Source of the DNA: Pseudomonas anatoliensis
GTDB taxonomy: Bacteria > Pseudomonadota > Gammaproteobacteria > Pseudomonadales > Pseudomonadaceae
Direction: 5' to 3'
Assembly: GCF_017976235.1 (NCBI RefSeq)
Contig: NZ_JACVHC010000004.1
Span: 636,553-700,552 of the forward strand
DNA length: 64,000 nucleotides
In this document: positions 35,289 to 42,210 of the stretch, piece by piece
Layout: every line of letters begins with the position of its first letter
How positions within the stretch are numbered: the first letter of the stretch is position 1
Notes under the pieces: generated by a model
Seen by the model: the letters and a program-made list of their open reading frames with translations, nothing else
What the model was told of the DNA's origin: nothing
The model's database searches: none
Made by a program: the position numbers and the translations under genes

Positions 35289-35924
35289 ATGTCGAACAAT
35301 CTTTCAGCTCCAAACGGCCCGGGCCGCCCCAAGGATCTGGCCAAGCGCCAGGCCATCCTCGATGCGGCGAAAATTCTGTTTCTGAGTCATGGCTACGCCA
35401 ACACCAGCATGGACGCGGTCGCCGCCGAGGCGGGGGTGTCTAAACTGACGGTTTACAGCCATTTCAACGACAAGGAGACGCTGTTCTCTGCCGCCGTGAT
35501 GGCCAAATGCGAGGAGCAATTGCCGCCGCTGTTCTTCGAATTACCGGCCGGCATCGCTGTGGAAAAGGTGTTGCTGAACATTGCCCGAGGCTTTCATCAA
35601 CTGATCAACAGCGATGAATCGGTGAATCTGCATCGCCTGATCATGGCGCTGGGCAGTCAGGATCCGAAGCTGTCGCTGATCTTCTTCGAGGCAGGCCCGC
35701 AGCGCATGGTGCAGGGCATGGAGCGGTTGTTGACGCAGATCCATGACAGCGGCGCGCTGAGCATTGATCTGCCACGCAATGCGGCGGAGCATTTTTTCTG
35801 CCTGATCAAGGGCGCGGGGAATTTCCGCTTGTTGTATGGCTGTGGTGAGCCGTTGGGCGAAGAGGCTTCAGAGAGCCATGTGCGGGAAGTGGTGGGGTTG
35901 TTTATGCGGGCGTATCGGCCCTGA
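35289..35924 (+). CDS. mexL: TetR-family repressor of the efflux operon (MexL-like)
   Basis: Regulator of 211 residues. The TetR N-terminal domain reads RQAILDAAKILFLSHGYANTS, then the helix-turn-helix MDAVAAEAGVSKLTVYSHFNDKETLF (about 40-66), then a divergent ligand-binding half. It is divergent from mexJK, the standard arrangement for a local repressor, and the PAO1 equivalent mexL represses mexJK and itself. The ligand is unknown. Confidence 0.85.
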   Translation: MSNNLSAPNGPGRPKDLAKRQAILDAAKILFLSHGYANTSMDAVAAEAGVSKLTVYSHFNDKETLFSAAVMAKCEEQLPPLFFELPAGIAVEKVLLNIARGFHQLINSDESVNLHRLIMALGSQDPKLSLIFFEAGPQRMVQGMERLLTQIHDSGALSIDLPRNAAEHFFCLIKGAGNFRLLYGCGEPLGEEASESHVREVVGLFMRAYRP

Positions 35925-35947
35925 TTTTTGTGATGCATTGGCTGGCC

Positions 35948-36026
35948 CCATCGCGAGCAGGCTCACTCCTACATTGGATTTGTGTACACCACAGATTAAT
36001 TGTAGGAGTGAGCCTGCTCGCGATGG
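35948..36026. repeat. REP doublet, GCTCGCGA family, tail-to-tail order
   Basis: CCATCGCGAGCAGGCTCACTCC ... is followed after about 28 bp by TGTAGGAGTGAGCCTGCTCG and CGATGG. It lies between the convergent mexL and rsmJ genes. Confidence 0.92.
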
Positions 36027-36039
36027 GCGCGACTCGGTC

Positions 36040-36822
36040 TCAGGATTTGAGCGCTTTCTTGGGGTAGATGTCATACCGGCTGGACTTGCCATCCAGCGCA
36101 TGACTCGGTTTGGGCCCCTCAATGCAAGGTGCCTTGCGCGGGCGTTTGACCACCACCCGGTGCGTCGCCAGCGCCAGCGCCGCTTCGAGCAACGCCGGGG
36201 CATCCGGATCATCACCAACCAGTGGCCGGAACAGGCGCATTTCCTTCTTCACCAGCGCGGTTTTCTCGCGATGCGGAAACATCGGGTCGAGGTAGATCAC
36301 CTGCGGCGGCTCGCCTTCCCAGTTGCGCATGACCTCGATGGAGTTGCCCTTGAGCAACTTCATCCGCGCCACGATCGGCGCCACATCGAAATCTTCCGCC
36401 GCCCGCGCCAGACCATCCTCCAGCAATGCGCCGATCAGCGGCTGACGCTCGATCAGGCTCATCTCGCAACCCAGACTCGCCAGCACGAACGCATCCTTGC
36501 CCAGACCCGCCGTCGCATCCAGCACCCGCGGGCGCACGCCTTGAGCGACGCCGACAGCCTTGGCGATCATCTGCCCGCTGCCGCCGCCGTATAACCGACG
36601 ATGCGCCGCGCCACCCTCGACGAAGTCCACGCGCACCGGCCCCGGCGCGTCCGGCCCCAGTTGCTGCAATTGCAAACCCTGTTCGCCGACCTGCAAGGCA
36701 AACTCGCCGTCGACCACCTCAAGCGGCAGGCCCAGGCGCTCGGCCCAGTGCTCGGCTTGCACAGCGAACGTCGGGCCGAGGGCTTCGACATGGATGCGGC
36801 AGGCCGCGGGTTGCTCAATCAT
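36040..36822 (-). CDS. rsmJ: 16S rRNA (guanine-1516-N2)-methyltransferase
   Basis: SAM-dependent enzyme of 260 residues. The SAM-binding motif VLDATAGLGKDAFVLASLG and the catalytic-type IYLDPMFPHREK motif (a DPPY-like loop written DPMF, as in RsmJ) are clear. The C-terminal VVVKRPRKAPCIEGPKPSH block is also typical. Next to the mexL-like gene, as in PAO1. Confidence 0.92.
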   Translation of the reverse strand: MIEQPAACRIHVEALGPTFAVQAEHWAERLGLPLEVVDGEFALQVGEQGLQLQQLGPDAPGPVRVDFVEGGAAHRRLYGGGSGQMIAKAVGVAQGVRPRVLDATAGLGKDAFVLASLGCEMSLIERQPLIGALLEDGLARAAEDFDVAPIVARMKLLKGNSIEVMRNWEGEPPQVIYLDPMFPHREKTALVKKEMRLFRPLVGDDPDAPALLEAALALATHRVVVKRPRKAPCIEGPKPSHALDGKSSRYDIYPKKALKS

Positions 36823-36915
36823 TGGAAAACACGCTCAAAAATTTAAGGATCGGCAAAAACCGCCGATAACTCATTCAACGCGCATTTTGCCAGAGCTGAG
36901 CGTCAACCGAAAAAA

Positions 36916-37536
36916 ATGTCAGGCATTCTTCCCACATCGATTGGCTACATCTCGCCCCATGGCGATTTCAGCCGTCATAACACTCAAGCACTGAGCGGCG
37001 TCAGCCACCTGTGGCAGGATTTCTTTGCCCAGGCGATGGCCGAACAGACGAGTGATGTGGTGCCGGCCTGCGGCACGTTTCCCCCGGTTGACCTGACCAG
37101 CCCGGAAGAACCGACCGTCGGCAGCGAACTGCACGCACACATCATCAGCCAGCGCGAATGCGATGTAGTTGAAACCCAGGTGCGTCCGCCAGAGCCGCTG
37201 TTTTTGCCGATCGCCGAGTTCGAAATGGAGCTGCTGGACAAACCGTTCCCACCGTTCCCGCCAGAAGAAATCAAGGCTCAGCAAGGGCAACAGGACTTCG
37301 ACAGCAGTTGGGTTCGCCCGATCGTGATCAACAACGGTCAACCGATTCCGGAACCGGGTGCCGCGCCGCAGAAGCGTCCGCTGTATTTGCCGATTGCCGA
37401 GTTCGACCTGGACCTGCTGCAAAAGCCTTACCCGCCATTCCCGCCGGAAGAAATCGTCGAGCAGCAGAAAGCCCTGGACTTCGATAACGGCTGGGCACGC
37501 CCGATTGTTCTGCAGAACCTGCGCATCGCCGCTTGA
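36916..37536 (+). CDS. Conserved proline-rich protein with an internal duplication
   Basis: Hypothetical protein of 206 residues, without signal peptide or membrane helix. Residues 94-138 and 155-199 are two copies of one ~45-residue module offset by 61: PL(F/Y)LPIAEF..., LLxKPxPPFPPEEI, then QQ...DFD, WxRPIV. The N-terminal ~90 residues (MSGILPTSIGYISPHGDFSR) are unrelated to the modules. Convergent with the extensin-like gene, 3 bp apart. It appears conserved in pseudomonads (PAO1 has a hypothetical gene beside rsmJ), but no function is known to me. Confidence 0.75.
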   Translation: MSGILPTSIGYISPHGDFSRHNTQALSGVSHLWQDFFAQAMAEQTSDVVPACGTFPPVDLTSPEEPTVGSELHAHIISQRECDVVETQVRPPEPLFLPIAEFEMELLDKPFPPFPPEEIKAQQGQQDFDSSWVRPIVINNGQPIPEPGAAPQKRPLYLPIAEFDLDLLQKPYPPFPPEEIVEQQKALDFDNGWARPIVLQNLRIAA

Positions 37537-37539
37537 ATC

Positions 37540-38232
37540 TCAGCGACACACGCTCCAGCGCCCGACATCGACATGAAAGTGATTGCGATGGGCGGCGTTG
37601 TAATCAGGGCTCAACACCACACTGAACGCCTCGCAGGCGCCGTCGCGCACCTGACGCAGAAACTGTGCGTCCTGATTTTTCTTGGGCCAGTCTCTGAGCA
37701 CGCTGACGGTCCGGCCATCGGCCAGCCGAAAACCGGCGATATCCAGCGCATCGGCACTGGCATGGCGGCTGAGCGCACCACTCTCGCGGTTATAGATATT
37801 TCGACAGGCAAAGCTGCCGAGGTGATCGAGACGCGCGACGTTCTGGCCGTAAATGGCCTGTGCCGCGGGTTGCAGCGAGTGCCGCTCAAACATCGCGTAC
37901 GCGACTGCCAGCGGACAACTGGCGAGGAAACTGCTGCTCAGCGCCACCTCGCCGCCCTGCACGCGCAAAGCGCCGATCAGCGGGCATTTGGCACCGGGGC
38001 TGTCGGACTGCGGCGTGACGCGCAGTGCAGAACTGCGCAGTGCCTGGGCGCAGAGTTCGGGATCGCCGCGCAAACGCATCAGCTTGTAGCCGGTCAGCCA
38101 GTTAGGCGTGGCTTTGACGTCCAGCGGCGCCCACGGATTGAATTGCGCCGGCACCTCTAGCCAACCACGCCAGACACTGATCGCAGCGCCGCCGATGCTC
38201 AGCAGAATAAACAGCGCAAACCAACGCCCCAT
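37540..38232 (-). CDS. Extensin-like family protein (putative M15-type peptidase fold)
   Basis: Protein of 230 residues with one N-terminal membrane helix (MGRWFALFILLSIGGAAISV), so the rest is probably periplasmic. The C-terminal part has SRHASADALDIAGF and RNHFHVDVG, the His/Asp pattern of the extensin-like/D-Ala-D-Ala carboxypeptidase fold that binds zinc. A cell-wall hydrolase role is possible but not shown. Two bases separate it from the upstream PEP mutase-like gene. Confidence 0.82.
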   Translation of the reverse strand: MGRWFALFILLSIGGAAISVWRGWLEVPAQFNPWAPLDVKATPNWLTGYKLMRLRGDPELCAQALRSSALRVTPQSDSPGAKCPLIGALRVQGGEVALSSSFLASCPLAVAYAMFERHSLQPAAQAIYGQNVARLDHLGSFACRNIYNRESGALSRHASADALDIAGFRLADGRTVSVLRDWPKKNQDAQFLRQVRDGACEAFSVVLSPDYNAAHRNHFHVDVGRWSVCR

Positions 38233-38234
38233 GC

Positions 38235-39071
38235 TCAGCCTTTGAAAAACTGATTGGCTTTGGCGTACGGCATCGACTGCGAAGTGAAGCCGAAGGTGCC
38301 GGACTGCTGAATTTCTTCAGCCGCGCGGAAGAACTCGCCGAACGCCGCCAATGCCAGCGCCGAACCGGTGCTGATCCGGCGCACGCCCATTTCTTCGAGT
38401 TGCTGCACAGTGAGTTTCAAGCCGCCGGACATCAACACGTTGACCGGTTTCGGCGCCACTGCGCGCACCACTGCAATCACTTCTTCGGCGGTGCGCAAAC
38501 CCGGCGCATAAAGCACGTCGGCGCCCGCCTCGGCAAAGGCCTGCAAGCGGCGGATGGTGTCGTTGATGTCGGGATTGCCGTGCAGATAGTTTTCCGCCCG
38601 CGCTGTCAGGAGAAAGGGAAACGGCAGCGTGCGCACAGCGGCGACAGCGGCTTCGATGCGCGCCACAGCGTGTTCGAAGCAATAGATCGGCGCGTCTGCG
38701 CGGCCCGTGGCGTCCTCGATCGATCCGCCCACCGCGCCCGCCTCTGCTGCACGCAACAGGCTTTTCGCGGACTCGACCGGGTCGTCGGCAAAACCGTTTT
38801 CCAGATCCACCGCCACCGGCAGATCAGTCGACGCGACTATCGCCCGGACGTTGGCCAAGGTGTCATCCAGGCTCAAGGCGCCATCGGCTTTGCCCTGGGA
38901 AAACGCATAACCTGCGCTGGTGGTGGCCAATGCCTGATAGCCAAGGCTTGCGAGCATCTTCGCCGAGCCGGCATCCCACGGATTGGGAATGACGAAAATC
39001 CCCGGACGCTCATGCAGGGCTTTGAAGGCTTGGGCTTTACGGGCTTGTTCGGTAAGGGCTTGCACGTCCAT
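38235..39071 (-). CDS. Isocitrate lyase/PEP mutase superfamily protein
   Basis: Protein of 278 residues with the (beta/alpha)8 fold of PEP mutase/2-methylisocitrate lyase relatives. FVIPNPWDAGSAKML and ATTSAGYAFSQGKAD mark the N-terminal half, DLENGFADDP gives the metal Asp, and SIEDATG and TARAENYL follow. It lacks the KKCGH loop of isocitrate lyases, where a Cys is catalytic, so the reaction (lyase, mutase or oxaloacetate decarboxylase-like) is unclear. Located between a DUF72 gene and the extensin-like gene, all on the minus strand. Confidence 0.8.
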   Translation of the reverse strand: MDVQALTEQARKAQAFKALHERPGIFVIPNPWDAGSAKMLASLGYQALATTSAGYAFSQGKADGALSLDDTLANVRAIVASTDLPVAVDLENGFADDPVESAKSLLRAAEAGAVGGSIEDATGRADAPIYCFEHAVARIEAAVAAVRTLPFPFLLTARAENYLHGNPDINDTIRRLQAFAEAGADVLYAPGLRTAEEVIAVVRAVAPKPVNVLMSGGLKLTVQQLEEMGVRRISTGSALALAAFGEFFRAAEEIQQSGTFGFTSQSMPYAKANQFFKG

Positions 39072-39103
39072 CGACTGGCTCCAGGGCAGGAAACGAATCT
39101 GCC

Positions 39104-39964
39104 TCAGAGCAGGCCAAGTTGCTCCGCGGCGGGCTCTCTGTATAGCTCAGGCAGAGATGGCAGGCCAGGCAAACGTTGCATCAGTTGTGCGTGAAAACGT
39201 TGCGCGAGCTTTGCCGCCAACAGGTTATCGGCGGTGTGCAGGAAGATGTACGGCGTGCGGCCCTCTTCAATCCACTCGGCAATTTTCGCCACCCACGGTA
39301 CAAGAAACGGATCGTTGGCTTCCAGTTCCGGATGGCCAATGAAGCGCACTTGCGGGAACTGCGTGAACGCCGCCGGACGCGTCGGTACTCGTGGTTTTTT
39401 CGATTGTGCGTGGATGACTGAAGAGTCGGTCGACAGGCAACTGAACAGCGCACGCGGATCGAGGCAGATACGCTCCACGCCCCGATCAAGCAGCAGACGA
39501 TTGAGCAATCGCTCACTCTCGCCCTTGGCGAAGAACTGCTCGTGGCGCACTTCCACCGCCAGCGGGCAGTCCAGCGCATCGATGAATGCCGCCAGTTCCG
39601 GCAGCCGATGCGGTGCGAAGCTTTTCGACAGTTGCAGCCACAGCGGCGATACACGCTCGCCGAGGGGTTTGAGTAATTGCAGGAAGGTTTCGGCGGCGGT
39701 CAGTTGCTCACGCAAGTCGCCGCCGTGACTGATGTCGCCGGGGAACTTGGCAGTGAAGCGAAAGTGCGCAGGCATGGTTTCGGCCCAACGCTGCACGGTG
39801 GCGGGCGAAGGGCTGGCGTAGAAAGTCGTATTGCCTTCCACCGCGTTGAACACTTGGGAATAGAGGCTGAGGAAGTCGGAGGTTTTTGCGTCTACCGGAT
39901 AAAGATACTCGCGCCAGGCGTTTTCACTCCAGGACGGGCAACCGAGGTAGTAAGGCAGATCCAT
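39104..39964 (-). CDS. DUF72 (YecE-like) TIM-barrel protein
   Basis: Protein of 286 residues beginning MDLPYYLGCPSWSENAWREYLYP, the normal start of the DUF72/YecE family, with FYASPSPATVQRWAETMPAHFRFTAKFP and LAVEVRHEQF. The family is widespread, predicted hydrolase-like, without a settled function. The ATG at 39964 overlaps the stop of the upstream small gene by one base (TGATG), which decides the start over 40003. Confidence 0.85.
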   Translation of the reverse strand: MDLPYYLGCPSWSENAWREYLYPVDAKTSDFLSLYSQVFNAVEGNTTFYASPSPATVQRWAETMPAHFRFTAKFPGDISHGGDLREQLTAAETFLQLLKPLGERVSPLWLQLSKSFAPHRLPELAAFIDALDCPLAVEVRHEQFFAKGESERLLNRLLLDRGVERICLDPRALFSCLSTDSSVIHAQSKKPRVPTRPAAFTQFPQVRFIGHPELEANDPFLVPWVAKIAEWIEEGRTPYIFLHTADNLLAAKLAQRFHAQLMQRLPGLPSLPELYREPAAEQLGLL

Positions 39965-40272
39965 CAGATGTACAGATCGAGGCCCAGCACGTCCGCGTCC
40001 CAATCCACAAAACCGGCGGTGCTCAGGTAGCTGGCCAGGGCCATCGCTACGCTTTTCTTCATCGTGCGGTGGTAGATCATGTCTTGCTGACGGGCGGGCA
40101 GATTAGCCAGGCGTTGCGCGGAGGCTTTGGCAGCGCGGGCGGCCAGTTGCTCCTCAGTCGGGAATTCCAGCTCGCCGTCGATGTCGTCGACGGATTCATC
40201 CAGCGCCGGATTGCCTTTGCGAGGCTTGCGCTTGATAGGGTAGGACTGAGTGGAAACGCCGTCTATACGCAT
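39964..40272 (-). CDS. Conserved small hypothetical protein
   Basis: Protein of 102 residues, basic N-terminus (SYPIKRKPRKGNPALDES), acidic middle, then the helix-like EEQLAARAAKASAQRLANLPARQQDMI and a C-terminal WDADVLGLDLYI. No domain recognised. Its stop overlaps the DUF72 start, so it is real and coupled. Similar small genes occur at this position in other pseudomonads, to my recollection. Confidence 0.65.
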   Translation of the reverse strand: MRIDGVSTQSYPIKRKPRKGNPALDESVDDIDGELEFPTEEQLAARAAKASAQRLANLPARQQDMIYHRTMKKSVAMALASYLSTAGFVDWDADVLGLDLYI

Positions 40273-40408
40273 AAAGTCATGCTCGGTATCAATGATGGCA
40301 ATTTAGCGGCACTTGACCGACTTAGCAAACCGCCGAGTGATAACTAGAACACATAAAGCGCAAAAGGTTTAAAACGCGGGGTCAGAAACTGACGATTGGC
40401 GTCTGGAA

Positions 40409-40488
40409 GATCAAAAGATCGCAGCCTTCGGCAGCTCCTACAATTGGAATACGATCCCTGTGGGAGCTGCCGAAGGCTGCGATCTTTT
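40409..40488. repeat. REP doublet, CTGCGATC family, tail-to-tail order
   Basis: GATCAAAAGATCGCAGCC ... CTCCTACA, a short spacer, then TGTGGGAGCTGCCGAAGGCT and GCGATCTTTT. It ends 7 bp from the tsaB stop. Confidence 0.92.
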
Positions 40489-40494
40489 AAAGGC

Positions 40495-41169
40495 TTAACG
40501 GGCTTTTGGGGTGGCGACTTTGTCGCGCAGGTAAACAGGCTGAGCATCATCTGCCGGGATCGCCTCACCGCGTTCCCAGGCAAATCGCGCCAACGTCAGC
40601 AGGTCTTCGGCGTGGGGCAGCATGCTGGCATCAGAACCGTTCAGATTGACCGCGATGCGCTCCGCGTAACTCCAACCGGTGCCCGCACCGAACCAGTCAC
40701 CGCTGGCATCGGCCGGCAGTGCCGCGACTTGCGGCGGCAACACTGCTTCAGCACCGACCAGACGCATCTCACCCGCCGTTTCGCGGTAGCAGCCCCAATA
40801 CACTTCATCCATCCGCGCATCGATGGCCGCGGCCACTTGGCTCACGCCATGCTCACGCAATGCACGTTGCGCCAGCACGGCAAGGTTGGACACCGGCAAC
40901 ACCGGACGGTCCAGCGCGAACGCCAGCCCCTGCACCACGCCAATGGCTATGCGCACACCGGTAAACGCACCCGGGCCGCGACCGAACGCAATCGCGTCAA
41001 CCGCTTGCAACGTGGTGCCGGCGTCGGCCAGCAGTTGCTGGATCATCGGCAGCAGCTTCTGCGCGTGCAGGCGCGGGATCACCTCGTAATGGCTCGTGAC
41101 CTTGCCGTCATGCAGCAAGGCAACGGAGCAAGCTTCAGTCGCGGTGTCCAGGGCCAGCAAGGTGCTCAT
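40495..41169 (-). CDS. tsaB: tRNA threonylcarbamoyladenosine biosynthesis protein TsaB
   Basis: Part of the TsaBDE complex that makes t6A37 on tRNA, the substrate for TcdA encoded at 19385. It has 224 residues from ATG 41169. It starts MSTLLALDTATEACSVAL, an ASKHA-fold ATPase-like N-terminus, and contains the IAFGRGPGAFTGVRIAIG motif. An ATG four codons upstream (41181) is open, but the family begins at MSTLLALDT. Downstream of adk, as in PAO1. Confidence 0.93.
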   Translation of the reverse strand: MSTLLALDTATEACSVALLHDGKVTSHYEVIPRLHAQKLLPMIQQLLADAGTTLQAVDAIAFGRGPGAFTGVRIAIGVVQGLAFALDRPVLPVSNLAVLAQRALREHGVSQVAAAIDARMDEVYWGCYRETAGEMRLVGAEAVLPPQVAALPADASGDWFGAGTGWSYAERIAVNLNGSDASMLPHAEDLLTLARFAWERGEAIPADDAQPVYLRDKVATPKAR

Positions 41170-41217
41170 CGATGTTTCCAAAACAGGTGGGAAAAAAGTG
41201 CGTCAGTATAAACAACT

Positions 41218-41237
41218 ACGGCCCGCAAGCGGGCCGT
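41218..41237 (-). terminator. Hairpin after adk
   Basis: Perfect 9-bp stem ACGGCCCGC/GCGGGCCGT with an AA loop. On the minus strand it is followed by AGTTGTTTA. It lies 24 bp past adk, before tsaB. Confidence 0.6.
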
Positions 41238-41261
41238 GGATGTTGCCGCCGCTCAGACTTT

Positions 41262-41909
41262 TCAGCTCAGCGCTTCGAGTACCTTGGCGGTGATTGCCTC
41301 AACCGAACCAACGCCCGGGATGTGGCTGTACTTCGGCTTGCCGTTGGCAGCGGACAGCTTCTGGTAGAAGTCCACCAGTGGCTTGGTCTGCGAGTGGTAG
41401 ACCGACAGGCGATGACGCACGGTTTCTTCGGTGTCGTCCTTGCGCTGTACCAGTTCGTCACCGGTGATGTCGTCTTTGCCGGCAATTTTCGGCGGGTTGT
41501 AGACGATGTGGTAAACGCGGCCGCTGGCCTCGTGAACACGACGACCGGCGATGCGTTGAACGATTTCTTCGTCTTCAACGGCGATTTCAACCACGGCGTC
41601 CAGCTCGACACCGGCAGTAACCAGCGCTTCAGCCTGCGGAATGGTGCGCGGGAAGCCGTCGAACAGGAAGCCGTTGGCGCAATCAGGTTGAGCGATGCGG
41701 TCTTGAACCAGTGCGATGATCAGGTCATCCGACACCAGGCCGCCGGCATCCATGATGCTCTTGGCTTGAACGCCCAGCGGAGTACCGGCCTTGACCGCTG
41801 CACGCAGCATGTCGCCAGTGGAAATTTGTGGAATGCCGAATTTCTCGGTGATGAACTTAGCCTGAGTACCTTTACCGGCCCCGGGAGCTCCCAGCAGAAT
41901 GACGCGCAT
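41262..41909 (-). CDS. adk: Adenylate kinase
   Basis: Interconverts ATP+AMP and 2 ADP. It has 215 residues, the long form with a LID domain. The P-loop GAPGAGKGTQAKF is at residues 7-19, the GFPRTIPQAEAL AMP-binding motif and the LID segment GRRVHEASGRVYHI follow. The LID lacks the four Cys seen in zinc-binding adenylate kinases, as usual in gammaproteobacteria. GAGGAGC precedes the ATG. Confidence 0.97.
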   Translation of the reverse strand: MRVILLGAPGAGKGTQAKFITEKFGIPQISTGDMLRAAVKAGTPLGVQAKSIMDAGGLVSDDLIIALVQDRIAQPDCANGFLFDGFPRTIPQAEALVTAGVELDAVVEIAVEDEEIVQRIAGRRVHEASGRVYHIVYNPPKIAGKDDITGDELVQRKDDTEETVRHRLSVYHSQTKPLVDFYQKLSAANGKPKYSHIPGVGSVEAITAKVLEALS

Positions 41910-42210
41910 TAGATGTGCTCCTCAATTTTTTTATAAAAAGCTTTTACAAAACAAAGGCCTCGCCTCTTGGGACGAATCCTGAAAAATACGGGTCGTGGCC
42001 GCACAAACGGCCAAAGGCTGATCAAGATACACAGCAGGCTGCGCCCACACAAGACGCCAAAAGTCGGAGAAACCGACGCCCGCCGCGACTTCGGGACGCG
42101 GTGACCCAAGTCGCAACCCCATCATTAACTGTCGCTTGGCGAAACATTTCCAGTAGATATCCAGCGGCACCCGACACATGCACCGGGTGCCCTGCCCCGC
42201 CGAAAAAACC
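41910..42210. other. 301-bp intergenic region between ppc and adk
   Basis: Holds the adk leader (A/T-rich, with a GAGGAG ribosome-binding site) and, 19 bp past the ppc stop, a hairpin GGCACCCG (42166-42173)/CGGGTGCC (42184-42191) without a U-run. No gene or repeat is recognised. Confidence 0.6.

Noticed and set aside
38235..39071. Calling this gene isocitrate lyase (aceA) or prpB.
   Set aside because: Too short for aceA and the KKCGH catalytic loop is not seen; no glyoxylate or methylcitrate genes adjoin.
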